64,000 bases of DNA, taken from assembly GCF_010183535.1 (NCBI RefSeq), contig NC_071328.1, positions 8,556,001 to 8,620,000 on the forward strand, given 5' to 3'. Below, piece by piece: positions 54,963 to 64,000 of the stretch. Under the pieces are notes generated by a model. The model was not told the origin of the DNA. It saw nothing but the letters and a program-made list of their open reading frames with translations, and did no database searches. This DNA comes from Caenorhabditis remanei. Lineage: Eukaryota; Nematoda; Chromadorea; Rhabditida; Rhabditidae. The translations under genes were made by a program, and so were the position numbers. Positions within the stretch are counted from its first letter, which is position 1, and each line of letters starts with the position of its first letter.

Positions 54963-57900
54963 CTATCTGCTGACCGTAGACGTCGGAGTCGGCAAGAACT
55001 TCGTAGACTGAAGACATCCGAGTAGGTTCCTATGACCATGTTGACAATATGGGCTTGGTGGGTCCTTTCGAGGGCGATACTCCTCCTGCATACGTCTCAT
55101 GTTGACATCCTTTATCCATGAATCCGGTGGATCCTTGAGTGGACGCGGAGAATCCTTGACAGGTTCGAACTTGGTCTCACTCCAAGTCGATTGATTCGTA
55201 GACACTGGTGGATCCTTCAGAGGACGAGGCACCACTTGAGATTTGAACATCTTTGGAACAGTTCTTTTCCATTTTTGATAGGAATCGAGTTGATCGTCAT
55301 TGTCAGAATCCAATGATCCCGGTGAGGTATCCTTCAGCCATAGATCCGAATCAAAACAAAACACAGAATTATAGACATAATCTGATGTTTCCGGCGAAGA
55401 AACTGGTGGATCCGTTCTCGGACGGGTTTCCTCCTTGTTACGCCGTTTGGTTTTCTTTGGAAAATCAACACCGCAGGTGTCATCTCCCGTTTTTTGTAGT
55501 CCAGGCTTTTTGTGACATTTTTGGTTGAGAAACTTTGATTTTGAAGTGTTTTTCTTCACAATATCTGTTACTTCGCTAGCATCCATATTATCATATTGAT
55601 TGAGACATGAAGAATCTTCTATGGAATTCAGTGGGGGACCTTGACACATAACATTGCCGACAGCTTTCTGGTCCACTGTACTCTTCTTTTTCTCTCCCTC
55701 TCCATCTTTTGAAGACATGGACAACTGTATCGAATCACACTTCACAATGCTTTTCTGAACACTTTGTTCATTCTGATCTCTCTTCAGATCTCCAAAACTT
55801 GAAATCACATCAGAAACTTTCTTCTGTTGGACACTTTGCTTCTTGGTTTTCGTCAATGAAATACTACATAATCTCTGATCCCTTTCAGATTTCTGCTCTT
55901 CATCACAATTTCCGTTTTTCTGATTATTGGCTTCTGTGAACTCCCTGTTCACACCACCACTACTGTCCTTTGTATGCGCGTGTTTTGTGCAGGAGGTCTG
56001 AAGTCCATCATCCTTTGTATCCCCACTACGCAACATCTTATCGGAACTCATAACAGAAAATTCTATGGAATTGATGCTTTTAATTGGCACTCTGTCCACA
56101 TCAATTACCATATCTTTCTTGAAAACACTAGCAGCAACACTCTGCCCTTCACACAGATCTTTCGTTTCCATTTTGTGATCAATCAGTTCTCTTTCTGATT
56201 CCTTATCACTTGAACATTTTGTATCAGACTTCATTTTGAACTTCTGATCTTCCACTGTCGACTGCATTTCCGGAGCTACTCGAACTTCTTGTATCACAGC
56301 ATTCCGTGTCGGACACTTCGAAGCGATGTGTCCTTGCTGATCGCATCTGAAACAAACAATAGTTGAATTAATTTTCACTTTTGATGTATTTGACCCAGGC
56401 GCTCTCGAACAAGTAGGTGCATGACAACCTGTCAGACTACACTCACTACATTTGTGAAACCCCAACGCACTACTCGACGCGTTATTAGCAGAATCTGAAC
56501 TGTGGACTAAATTCTTCCAACATTCCGGACTTTTCTCATTGTACACATAACCTTTCGGCTCTTGATTCTGTTGATCTGTCTTCTGCGCATATTGATTAGT
56601 CAAATCAGTGCTTGTGCTGAAATTTTGTTGTTGTCCAGTGGTTGATGTGCATTGATTGCTGCTCGACTCAGCTCCCGAATTAGATTGATAACTATTCGAT
56701 TGACTGTTCGGAGTATATCTGTTGACTCTGGAGGACTGTTGTGGGGCGGATGCATTGTTTTGTGTAAAACCTGTGCGCTGCACGTTATTAGAATATTGAT
56801 TCGACTGCCCTCGGTTCATTCTCATCTCATTTTGCGATGCTTTCTTTTTCCCACTTCTCCATTCTTCATCAAACATTGTTGCTTCTACTCGGCACAACTC
56901 ATATTGTTCCTCAACAGGACAATTTCTCAGCTGTGAACACAGAATTTGAAGCAAAACTTCAAAGACAGTGTGCTCCCTCATTTCATCAAGCAACTTTGTT
57001 GTTTTCATTGAAGAAATTTGGTATTCAGGCACTCCTTTGTAACCAATACGAACAACTTCGTCCATAATGAGACAAAAGTCTTGAACAGTTTGCTCTTTGT
57101 GCAATTTCAACGCTTGAAATTTGCTTTTCGCACGACGCGACTCTTCTGGTTCCGACTGACTCAACCGACGTTTGATAGCATCGAGAATACGCGAAACGGA
57201 ATTTTTGTCCGCCTCCGGTAATCCTTTATACACTGTCAACGCATTCCCAGACAGGAATCTCGTTTCAAGAAAGTTTTTCTGAGCCTCAATATCAAAGAAT
57301 CTGTACTTCATGTAAAATGCCCTCTCAAAAGTTTCCGCATTAACAGAATTTTTTCCTGCAGAGAATACTGGAGGGTCTGGCAGAGCTTGTGCCATTCTCC
57401 ATTGAGCATTCATGTTTGACATTCCATGTTCATTATGAACAATAATGTTTCTTTGAGCATTTTGTTCAACGATCCTTTGATTCCAATTTCTCCCAGAATC
57501 AAGCGATTCTTGCAGAGGAATCGTATCAATGATTTCGGATGTTTCTGCATTATAGTAACGCGTACTTTCTTTTCGCTCTCCCGTTTGCTGGTTACACTCA
57601 CCGACACGAGTCGACGAATTTGCGTTATGAGTCGAATACTTCGTTTTCAACTCTTCCGACATCTTCTTAACTTTTTCCTCTTCGGCGAGAAGCTTCTGTT
57701 GTTGTTGATCGCCCTTGACCTTCAATCGACATAGTTCCGAACGAAACGAGTCCGTTTGACGTTGAGAGCGCTGCAAATATTCCACTTTGACGCTCAATTC
57801 ATACTCTAGTTGCTCGTATTTCTCAAACAACTTGTTCAATTCCTCTTCGGTATGAATCTCATTTGCTTCTAGCAAACTCACCAGCTTTGTTTTTTCTTCA

Positions 57901-58358
57901 TTTTCTGGTATCGATTGCCCGGACAACACACTTGTTGCTGTTGGCTCTTCGAGTGACGTCGGCGGTTGCTGTTGGCTTTTTCTCTCCAATTCGTTCTGCA
58001 ACAACAAAACGGTACTATTCAGCTTGACATTCATCTTTTCCCAGAATTCACTTTCTTTCTTTTTCCCACGGAATTGTTCTTCTACTTCTAGAACTTTCCC
58101 AATGAGTGGGGACAACAATACTCTACACTGTTTTGTGCTGAATTTTGTCTGGTTTTTGATGTCAGTGCAGATTTCATTGATAACTTTTTCAATTTCTGCT
58201 AATCTCACCTCCTGGGATTGTTTCTCCTCGTATCCTTCCTCCATTGGCTCTTCTTCTTCCAACAATTCGTTTTCCAGTCGAATTCTTTCTTCCTCAGCCA
58301 ATCGATTCGCTTCTTCTTCGGCCCTTCTCGTCGCTTCGTCTTCGTCGATGTCCGCCAT
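54963..58358 (-). CDS. Large Gag-like protein, capsid region and zinc knuckle
   Basis: One uninterrupted ORF of 1131 codons. The first about 240 residues are Glu-rich coiled coil. Residues about 330-500 (PALPDPPVFSAG, then FERAFYMKYRFFD and a helical block ending RVEATMF) match the layout of retrotransposon capsid domains. A Gln/Asn/Ser-rich linker leads to a Cys cluster and a CCHC knuckle at C669, C672, H677 and C682. The last 400 residues are unusual: charged low complexity, then repeated PRPLKDPP-type motifs close to the C-terminus. In LTR elements Gag assembles the particle and binds RNA. No enzymatic motif follows the knuckle, so the C-terminal extension is not a conventional Pol. It is intact, unlike the gag at 1-3.8 kb, and unrelated to it by eye apart from the knuckle. 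Confidence 0.85.
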   Translation of the reverse strand: MADIDEDEATRRAEEEANRLAEEERIRLENELLEEEEPMEEGYEEKQSQEVRLAEIEKVINEICTDIKNQTKFSTKQCRVLLSPLIGKVLEVEEQFRGKKKESEFWEKMNVKLNSTVLLLQNELERKSQQQPPTSLEEPTATSVLSGQSIPENEEKTKLVSLLEANEIHTEEELNKLFEKYEQLEYELSVKVEYLQRSQRQTDSFRSELCRLKVKGDQQQQKLLAEEEKVKKMSEELKTKYSTHNANSSTRVGECNQQTGERKESTRYYNAETSEIIDTIPLQESLDSGRNWNQRIVEQNAQRNIIVHNEHGMSNMNAQWRMAQALPDPPVFSAGKNSVNAETFERAFYMKYRFFDIEAQKNFLETRFLSGNALTVYKGLPEADKNSVSRILDAIKRRLSQSEPEESRRAKSKFQALKLHKEQTVQDFCLIMDEVVRIGYKGVPEYQISSMKTTKLLDEMREHTVFEVLLQILCSQLRNCPVEEQYELCRVEATMFDEEWRSGKKKASQNEMRMNRGQSNQYSNNVQRTGFTQNNASAPQQSSRVNRYTPNSQSNSYQSNSGAESSSNQCTSTTGQQQNFSTSTDLTNQYAQKTDQQNQEPKGYVYNEKSPECWKNLVHSSDSANNASSSALGFHKCSECSLTGCHAPTCSRAPGSNTSKVKINSTIVCFRCDQQGHIASKCPTRNAVIQEVRVAPEMQSTVEDQKFKMKSDTKCSSDKESERELIDHKMETKDLCEGQSVAASVFKKDMVIDVDRVPIKSINSIEFSVMSSDKMLRSGDTKDDGLQTSCTKHAHTKDSSGGVNREFTEANNQKNGNCDEEQKSERDQRLCSISLTKTKKQSVQQKKVSDVISSFGDLKRDQNEQSVQKSIVKCDSIQLSMSSKDGEGEKKKSTVDQKAVGNVMCQGPPLNSIEDSSCLNQYDNMDASEVTDIVKKNTSKSKFLNQKCHKKPGLQKTGDDTCGVDFPKKTKRRNKEETRPRTDPPVSSPETSDYVYNSVFCFDSDLWLKDTSPGSLDSDNDDQLDSYQKWKRTVPKMFKSQVVPRPLKDPPVSTNQSTWSETKFEPVKDSPRPLKDPPDSWIKDVNMRRMQEEYRPRKDPPSPYCQHGHRNLLGCLQSTKFLPTPTSTVSR

Positions 58359-58867
58359 CTTCTCGCAATGATAGAGTTTTACCCTGGAAAATTATACTTG
58401 ATTATCCAATTCCGTAAGGCTATAAAAGAAGTAACTTCACGATGAAATGACGATTATTTCGAAGAAATGAAACAGCTTCTCCGAAGAATTCACACACAGC
58501 TATTCTCTGCGAACAATTTGAATTTTCCGACAAGAAAATACTTGAATTTTAGGAATTTGCAATGTTTTTGCGAAATTCTGATTCAAATATTAGCCTTTTC
58601 GAAAAATTTGACAGCAATTTTGTCAATTTCCTGTGTTTTGACACGAAAACTCTATCGGAAATTTGTTTTCCAACAAAATTAACGGGAATTTATCGAAAAT
58701 TTTTAATTTTCTCGATAAATTCTGTCAAAAACTACAAAATCAACACGAAATTTTCACCGAAAATAGTTTTTCCCGATGAAAAATTCAATAATTTGCCACA
58801 AAAATCACTTTTTCGTGGAAATTATGTGCTGACTTTGCAGAAATTCGCACAGCGAAAAATTGAATGT

Positions 58868-59060
58868 GCTTTCCGGATCACGTTTAAGCAACACACAACT
58901 TTCGAGGCAGAGAAACTGCGTTTTGCTTTCCGGATCACGTTTAAGCAATACACAATTTGAAACTAGAGGCAGCGAAAAACTGCTTGCTTTCCGGATCACG
59001 TTTAAGCAGAACAGATTTCGAATGCTAGTCTTTCTTTCCGGCTCACGTTTAAGAAAGAAC
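58868..59060 (-). repeat. Four tandem leader repeats of the gag-only element
   Basis: CTTTCCGG(A/C)TCACGTTTAAG recurs starting at about 58869, 58926, 58987 and 59034, between the 5' LTR and the ORF start. The location suits a packaging or translation-control element; that role is inference. Confidence 0.75.
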
Positions 59061-59149
59061 TAACAACTACACAATTCTCTCTTCCGAAGAAGATTTCGGA
59101 AACGAGAGGTCAAACAACGGCGTTCGGCCCCCAAGTCAGAAACTGGCCG

Positions 59150-59627
59150 TGACAACGGTGTCGCGCTAGCTTCTGGTAAACAGACAATAAGCGGAAAGAC
59201 GAGAAAATCAATAAACACAATTGTCTAGATAGTTACGAATTTATTCTAGTAACAATCAATCGATTATATTCTCGATAATTGATTACAAAAGAGCGAGAAA
59301 GTAATAATGAGTCTAACAGCTACCCTAAGCTAGAAAGACAAACAAAAGCTAATTAAAACAATAGAAAAAAAGGTGACAAAAACCACCCAAAAACTATAAA
59401 CGGGCGAAACTTGACTGAAACGGGTAAAAACCACCTAACTCTAGGTGACCCCAAGCTCAAGAATGATTACAAATCTCTTTTTCTCTTCACTTTGACATGT
59501 TCGCGCCGGAGAATAGATACAATGCGCTAGAGCGCATTTGCATCGAACCCGCGAGTTATGAAGGCAAGTCTAAGACTTGGAGTGACTTTATGGACTTTTT
59601 AGAGATAAAACCGGTAGGTACCGGACA
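59150..59627 (-). repeat. 5' LTR
   Basis: Direct copy of 54209-54686. Its outer edge lies inside an exon of the gene at 59599-60752. No standard TGG-starting primer-binding site is obvious after its inner edge. Confidence 0.9.
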
Positions 59628-60752
59628 TATTCTCTCCATACGAATTCTTTTCTTGGTCTTCAGCTTTCAAGTAAACTGAATTTTGATCCTCCACACTATC
59701 GGGATGACACGCCAAAACAATCTTTCTTCCGTCTGGTTGTTTGAATAATTTTAGATGAGAATATTCCGTTGGAATGTAATCTCCACTTTGTATCAACTCC
59801 TTTCCGCTATCAAATCCTCTTTCCTTCCCTTCAGTCAGAAATTTTTCTTTCACTATTTTATAAATTGTTCTCATATTTTCATCCTCTTCATACTTCAATG
59901 CAATGAAGGAACTAACTGAAAATAATTTTATATGTGAAAGAACTTCATTCCGACCTCACTATTCTTCAAATCAGCCAGTTTTTCAATAAGCTTGTGAAGG
60001 TAGCCATTTCCATAATACCAAGTAACTGCAGCCGGACGACGAACTCCTTCTTTCTCAAAATACGTCATTTGTACCCGAGTAGCCATCAGCTGATACATGA
60101 AACGACTTCCCTCTTTTGGCTGGAATTTCGGTGTGAAATCAATACAACTCTTTCCGAATTCAAATCCATCATAAACAAATGTAATGCTTCTTGCTCCTTC
60201 TGGAATTCCATAATCCGGTTGATAGTTTTTGTTGGATTGTCCCATTAACAGAGCAGTCAAACTGATTTCTCTTTCATTCATGTGGAAATTTTCGGGACTT
60301 CCACAACTGAATGCATGAGTATCGGAGACTGGATGAAATACGCAATTTATTGGATGCAAGGGAAAGTTTTTGAAAATTACACAGGCATTGGGAGATATTT
60401 CTCTTGGTTCACGCTCTTCTTCCATTTCTTCATCAGAGTTCAATGAATGTTCCTGAAATTATCATTTTTTGAGCTGATAGGTCGTTTCAAGAGACTCAAA
60501 CTCACCAATTTAGCAATTACAGCAAGTTTCATGTTGCACAGAGATTGCATTACTTGATCGTCTTCTTCAAAATTTTTTTCAAAAGCAGAAATCACGTTGT
60601 ATAGTTTTTTGACAACATACAATATCTGTAAAAATCCTAAATTTAGAGAATAAATAAGGGGAACAAACCGATATCAGGAATAATAGAGTTATAACACAAC
60701 CTAAGAATAGAAAAACACGTGTGAGACAACTATCTCCAAATAAAGAAGACAT
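59599..60752 (-). CDS. Membrane-anchored protein, 3' end replaced by LTR
   Basis: Exon 1 (60752-about 60668) encodes a short N-terminus and a hydrophobic helix (RVFLFLGCVITLLFLIS). Further exons read ILYVVKKLYNVISAFEKNFE, then a long segment ending …EKLADLKN (60451-about 59951), then a final exon with KYEEDENMRTIYK. The frame runs through host sequence to GEN and continues into the LTR of the gag-only element, reading MSGTYRFYL and stopping at 59599. So the native C-terminus is lost or replaced. A type II membrane topology with an extracellular or lumenal domain is suggested. I do not recognise the domain. Whether the truncated gene still works is unknown. Confidence 0.6.
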
Positions 60753-61261
60753 TGCTTCCCGTGAACAACGGAATGAAGATTAGAGGGGACGCTTGAAAAT
60801 GGGCGGTGACTTCTGGAGGTTTGGGAAAGATGTTGGTTTCCATGACAACCGGTTGGATTGATGGAATATGGGTAGCAGAGCGTGTGAAAACTGAAAGATG
60901 TACACAAATAAGAGTGTATGTGATTTTGTGTGAAATGTAGTCGTGTGGGCGTTGAAGGATTTGTCGATGAAATATAAATTGTATGACAAGTATATAATGA
61001 ACCCTATTCTCATCAATTTATTTGAATTGGTTCTCGAAATTTCAAGAACCAAGTGCTAAACTTGAAAAACAAAAATGATCTTTAATAAAATTTCATTCGA
61101 GAGAAAAGAGAAAACAGTTGGCAATAAAACTATTTATATTAATACGATTTGGGACAAGTCGGGAGAAGAAATCAAACATTAATACAGTTAAGTCAGAAAC
61201 CCGGAGAAAAAAAGCAATTTTTGAGAGCAAATTAGAAATTTCAAGAAACTGAGAAATCGAT
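60753..61261. other. Intergenic region
   Basis: About 500 bp between the truncated membrane-protein gene and the eya-1 stop, same strand. Contains the presumed eya-1 3' UTR. An AATAAA-like signal is not clear-cut, and nothing else is seen. Confidence 0.5.
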
Positions 61262-63877
61262 TCATCCACCGAGTAGATATCTCTCCTGAGCATTGTACAA
61301 CTTTTCAAGATCATTGTTGGATTGGAGTGGCCAGACGGGGATTGAGAGCTGAAACATTTTCTTTTTCTTTTTCGGTTTTATACTCATCACTCAGGTCAGA
61401 AATTTGGTCTTCTCTTTTTTAGCCTTGTATATTTGCTCATTACTCACCCTTTTAGCAATATCTCTTGAAGTATCTCTGGAAGTGACATAAATGAAACTGC
61501 ACTTCTTTCCATATCTTGTCTGAATCTTCTCGAAGACTGATTCCTTCCCTTGCTTCAATGTTGAGTAGATATTTTCTATTGGAACTGCCGAGTTGAGTCC
61601 AGATATTAAGAGAGCAGCGGCTCCTTGGACGACACCATCATTAGACAGAACCACATTTGCATACTTATCAGCTGACATTTTTGATCTCTCTACTACCAAA
61701 TCCATACATCTTTGAGCACACGACCAACGTTGTCCTGAATGGTTAAAACCAAGAAGTTGAAGAACACATTGGGAGAGCTCTGCTTCCCGATTGGCGAAAC
61801 CGACTCGTTCCAGGAGATCTGGAAATTGGAGAAAGTGAGGATTTCGTCAGAATTACATAGGAAGATGCATAAGTTAGTTAGAGTTAAGTTCTAGTCGGTA
61901 AAATATTTGAAAGATTACAACCAAGTGTACAGCGACTAGGTCCAAATGCTATTGTCAATCTTATCCCTTTTTTAAACTCACCATAATTCAACACTCCATT
62001 TGACTTCTGATCAAACCCAAGCTCCTGCTTAAACTTCTGCTCAAATCCAGATTCTTGTTTAAATTTCATCGATAATTCCGAGTAGAACTGCCTGAATGCC
62101 ACGAATTTCGGAGCCACTCTTCTCATTATATCAAGTCCACGGAGGTTATCCATCGGTCCCTGATCTATTGCTGGATCTTCCACGACGGCGTCTTCGATAT
62201 TCGTGACGTCGCCTTCGACAGCCTGGAAGATTTAGAGAATAAAGAAAATGATCATATTTCTTGAATAACCAGAAAGATGTCTCATTTCCTTTAACATACC
62301 TCGTTGACATCTGAAAAACTGGATTTGGCGATTCCATCGACCAATTCGAAGAGTCCAGTGGCAGCTGTACATAAATATGTGTGAGCAGTTGACTCGAAAA
62401 AGTTTCTGGAAATGACTGCAACATCCTCTAAATCCCAAATAAACACTCGAGCGTAAGTCTCATCTCCAGGGGAACACGACCCCGTTTTCTTCTTTTTTGA
62501 CACTTTTGGTTTTTTCTCTTTTAGATTGAAAGTGCCAACTGTTGAGGGGACTCCAGAAGAACTATCCGAAGAGGTGCCCAGATTGACTGCATCGGAGGAT
62601 AATACGGAGTTCGCAACGCTCTGAAATGATGAAATATTAGATTAGAATTCAAGATTACAGAACTCATTCAAAGTGTATTTGGGTTGGAAACTCTTAAAAA
62701 CATACCGCATAGGCAGCTGCTGCTGAGTTCAATGTGTTGTAGTAAGGAGCAGCGGTGCCGCCACGAATATTGTAGTAAGGTGTTTGATAGGCTGCTGCCG
62801 CTGAGGTGTAATCCACTGGATAGGATCCAGCTGAAAAATTTACAATAAAAGTTATTCATTGGCTATGAGCAAGAAGGAAATCCCAGAAATTAAAAACTTA
62901 CTGTAATAAGAAGGAGCTGTCAGAGAATACGGAAACGCCGTTGTTCCAGCTCTAAGACTTGCAGTCATCTGCTGGTAGTACGCAGGTGTGGAGCTTGTGT
63001 ACATTGCGTACTGAGCACTTGTTGGATACGAATTGTATTGGTATTGGGAGGTCACGGATGATGTCAGAGATGTAGTGGAGGAGGAGCCTGAAATAAAAAT
63101 AGATGAACTAGAAGTGGAAAATATAGGAATAGTGGAAAAGAAGAGGATGTGAATATAGTGAAAGAGAGAAACACCTAGGAGAGATATTCTGAATCTTGGA
63201 AACGGTGAACTCATCAATATATAACGCAAGAAACTATCAAGAAATACTTATTGAAGACCTAATATAATCAATTTATATGGGAAAAAGAGTTTTATTAACA
63301 TTTGTGGCACTAAGTGGATTTTGCTCTCGAGAACGACGATTTTGAACTCCTTACTCAGAACCGGAAGCCCTTAATAATCATTTTCCCATGAAACATAATA
63401 AAAAAGAAAGAGCGACAAATGACTTGTCGTTGTCTCCTCTTGTGTGAGCGCGTGTCGTCGATATAACAACAAATGGACAGAAAAAGAGAGTGGGGAAGAC
63501 CATGTGTGCTCTCTTCACGGGGCGTGGTTCGTACGGTCCCCCGACGAAAGGGTCAAGTCTAGAGTCAATGGGTTTCTGGGAGAGCACCAGAGTACACGAG
63601 ACGGTTACGCAATTGTTGTAGGATTTGCATGGATTGAATAGAGAGAAAATAGAAAAATGGAAGGGCAAAAGGTCAATTAGTATGAAGGATCGAGACAATT
63701 GCAATGGGTTATTCAGATAATTACGCTTATTATGACCTATTTTAGATTACCGTAAGATTCTGAAATTGCAGCAATTTCTGATGTTGATGCATCTTTATCG
63801 TTTTGAAGAGGTTGTAAAGGAGGGTGTGTTGCTGGGAGAGTTGTCCAGATTGTTGACGGATCAGTGGTTGCAGACAT
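61262..63877 (-). CDS. eya-1: Eyes absent homologue EYA-1
   Basis: Seven exons (63877-63751, 63087-62902, 62830-62706, 62620-62300, 62222-61982, 61818-61448, 61348-61262) join in phase to 485 aa. EYA proteins are nuclear co-activators for SIX homeoproteins, and in most animals also haloacid-dehalogenase-type phosphatases. The N-terminal half is Ser/Thr/Tyr/Ala-rich, the usual transactivation part. The C-terminal EYA domain begins at RVFIWDLEDVAV and ends with IPVWPL…DLEKLYNAQERYLL, with VPIENIYSTLKQGKES before it, all in family order. Catalytic positions are altered: DLDET reads DLEDV, and the acidic GDGxDEE loop reads TSRDTSRD. A short direct repeat, FKQE(S/L)GF(E/D)QK, occurs twice in exon 5. 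The start ATG lies 2 nt after a TTTTCAG acceptor, so it probably receives a spliced leader. Confidence 0.9.
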
Positions 63878-64000
63878 TCTGAAAATTGTAGAGAGTTTTA
63901 CTATTACTTTTCTGAAATTTTCATACTTAGAAAGTGAATTGAAAGATCGGAATATAATATATTTACGTGGTTTGAGGTTTTCTGTGATAAAAGCACGTGT
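63878..64000. other. Upstream edge of eya-1
   Basis: AT-rich sequence upstream of the probable trans-splice acceptor at 63879-63886. The rest of the promoter is outside the window. Confidence 0.4.

Larger units (their letters stand above)
54209..59627 (-). mobile_element. Gag-only LTR retrotransposon
   Basis: This 5.4-kb element is bounded by two 478-bp direct repeats (54209-54686 and 59150-59627) that I could read as identical. On the minus strand they begin TGTCCGGTACC and end GTTGTCA. Between them is one intact 1131-codon ORF with capsid-like and zinc-knuckle features; there is no room for, or trace of, protease, polymerase or integrase. Matching LTRs imply a recent insertion, so the enzymes must come from another copy. 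The flanks (…TAGACG on the left and TATTCT… on the right) show no target duplication. Confidence 0.9.

Noticed and set aside
54209..59627. CRISPR-like or bacterial direct repeats
   Set aside because: The two long direct repeats are LTRs (TG...CA ends, ORF with capsid and zinc knuckle between); the setting is a nematode genome.

Overview
The window is eukaryotic and reads as Caenorhabditis-type nematode DNA. Introns of 45-60 bp ending in TTTTCAG are common, first coding exons often start a few bases after such an acceptor (compatible with SL trans-splicing), F-box and 7TM chemoreceptor genes are present, and there are clear relatives of C. elegans PRY-1/Axin, EYA-1 and the Golgi PDZ protein GOPC. 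The exact species cannot be told. All gene models below were spliced by hand from reading frame and GT/AG sites. Where no start or terminal exon could be justified, this is stated.

Layout. 1-3.8 kb: 3' part of a decayed LTR retrotransposon (gag-like ORF with a CCHC knuckle, polypurine tract, 3' LTR). 3.9-9.8 kb: three foldback elements, each made of nested palindromes whose terminal arms are tandem short repeats; two have perfect 9-bp target duplications and one an 8-bp duplication. 10.2-20.1 kb (+): a single-pass membrane protein with a Ser/Thr-rich ectodomain; its introns carry two more foldback elements. 20.6-22.2 kb (-): F-box gene. 23.2-26.0 kb (-): nematode protein of unknown function, with a fourth 9-bp-TSD-type foldback element in its last intron. 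26.4-28.6 kb (-): 4-coumarate-CoA-ligase-like acyl-CoA synthetase. 29.3-31.0 kb (+): TRMT10C/MRPP1-like mitochondrial RNase P subunit. 34.6-37.7 kb (-): pry-1 (Axin; RGS, GSK3-binding helix, DIX). 40.6-42.5 kb (-): coiled-coil plus PDZ protein, directly behind 42.8-45.1 kb (-): GOPC orthologue. 45.1-51.6 kb: long gene-poor stretch. 51.6-53.2 kb (-): 7TM chemoreceptor. 54.2-59.6 kb (-): LTR retrotransposon with matching 478-bp LTRs that encodes only one 1131-aa Gag-like protein. 59.6-60.8 kb (-): membrane-anchored gene whose 3' end now runs into the LTR. 61.3-63.9 kb (-): eya-1.

The most unusual material is the foldback DNA. Six elements share one design: an outer inverted repeat built of 8-18 bp tandem units, further palindromic layers inside, and a palindromic core. 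The units differ from element to element, but two elements with different arms share the same core. This suggests that arms and cores can be exchanged, with the arms homogenised within each element. Four have 8-9 bp duplications; no transposase is encoded in the window. Other points: a gag-only LTR element that looks recently mobile, a host gene borrowing its stop codon from an LTR, and an EYA protein whose phosphatase signature residues are changed.
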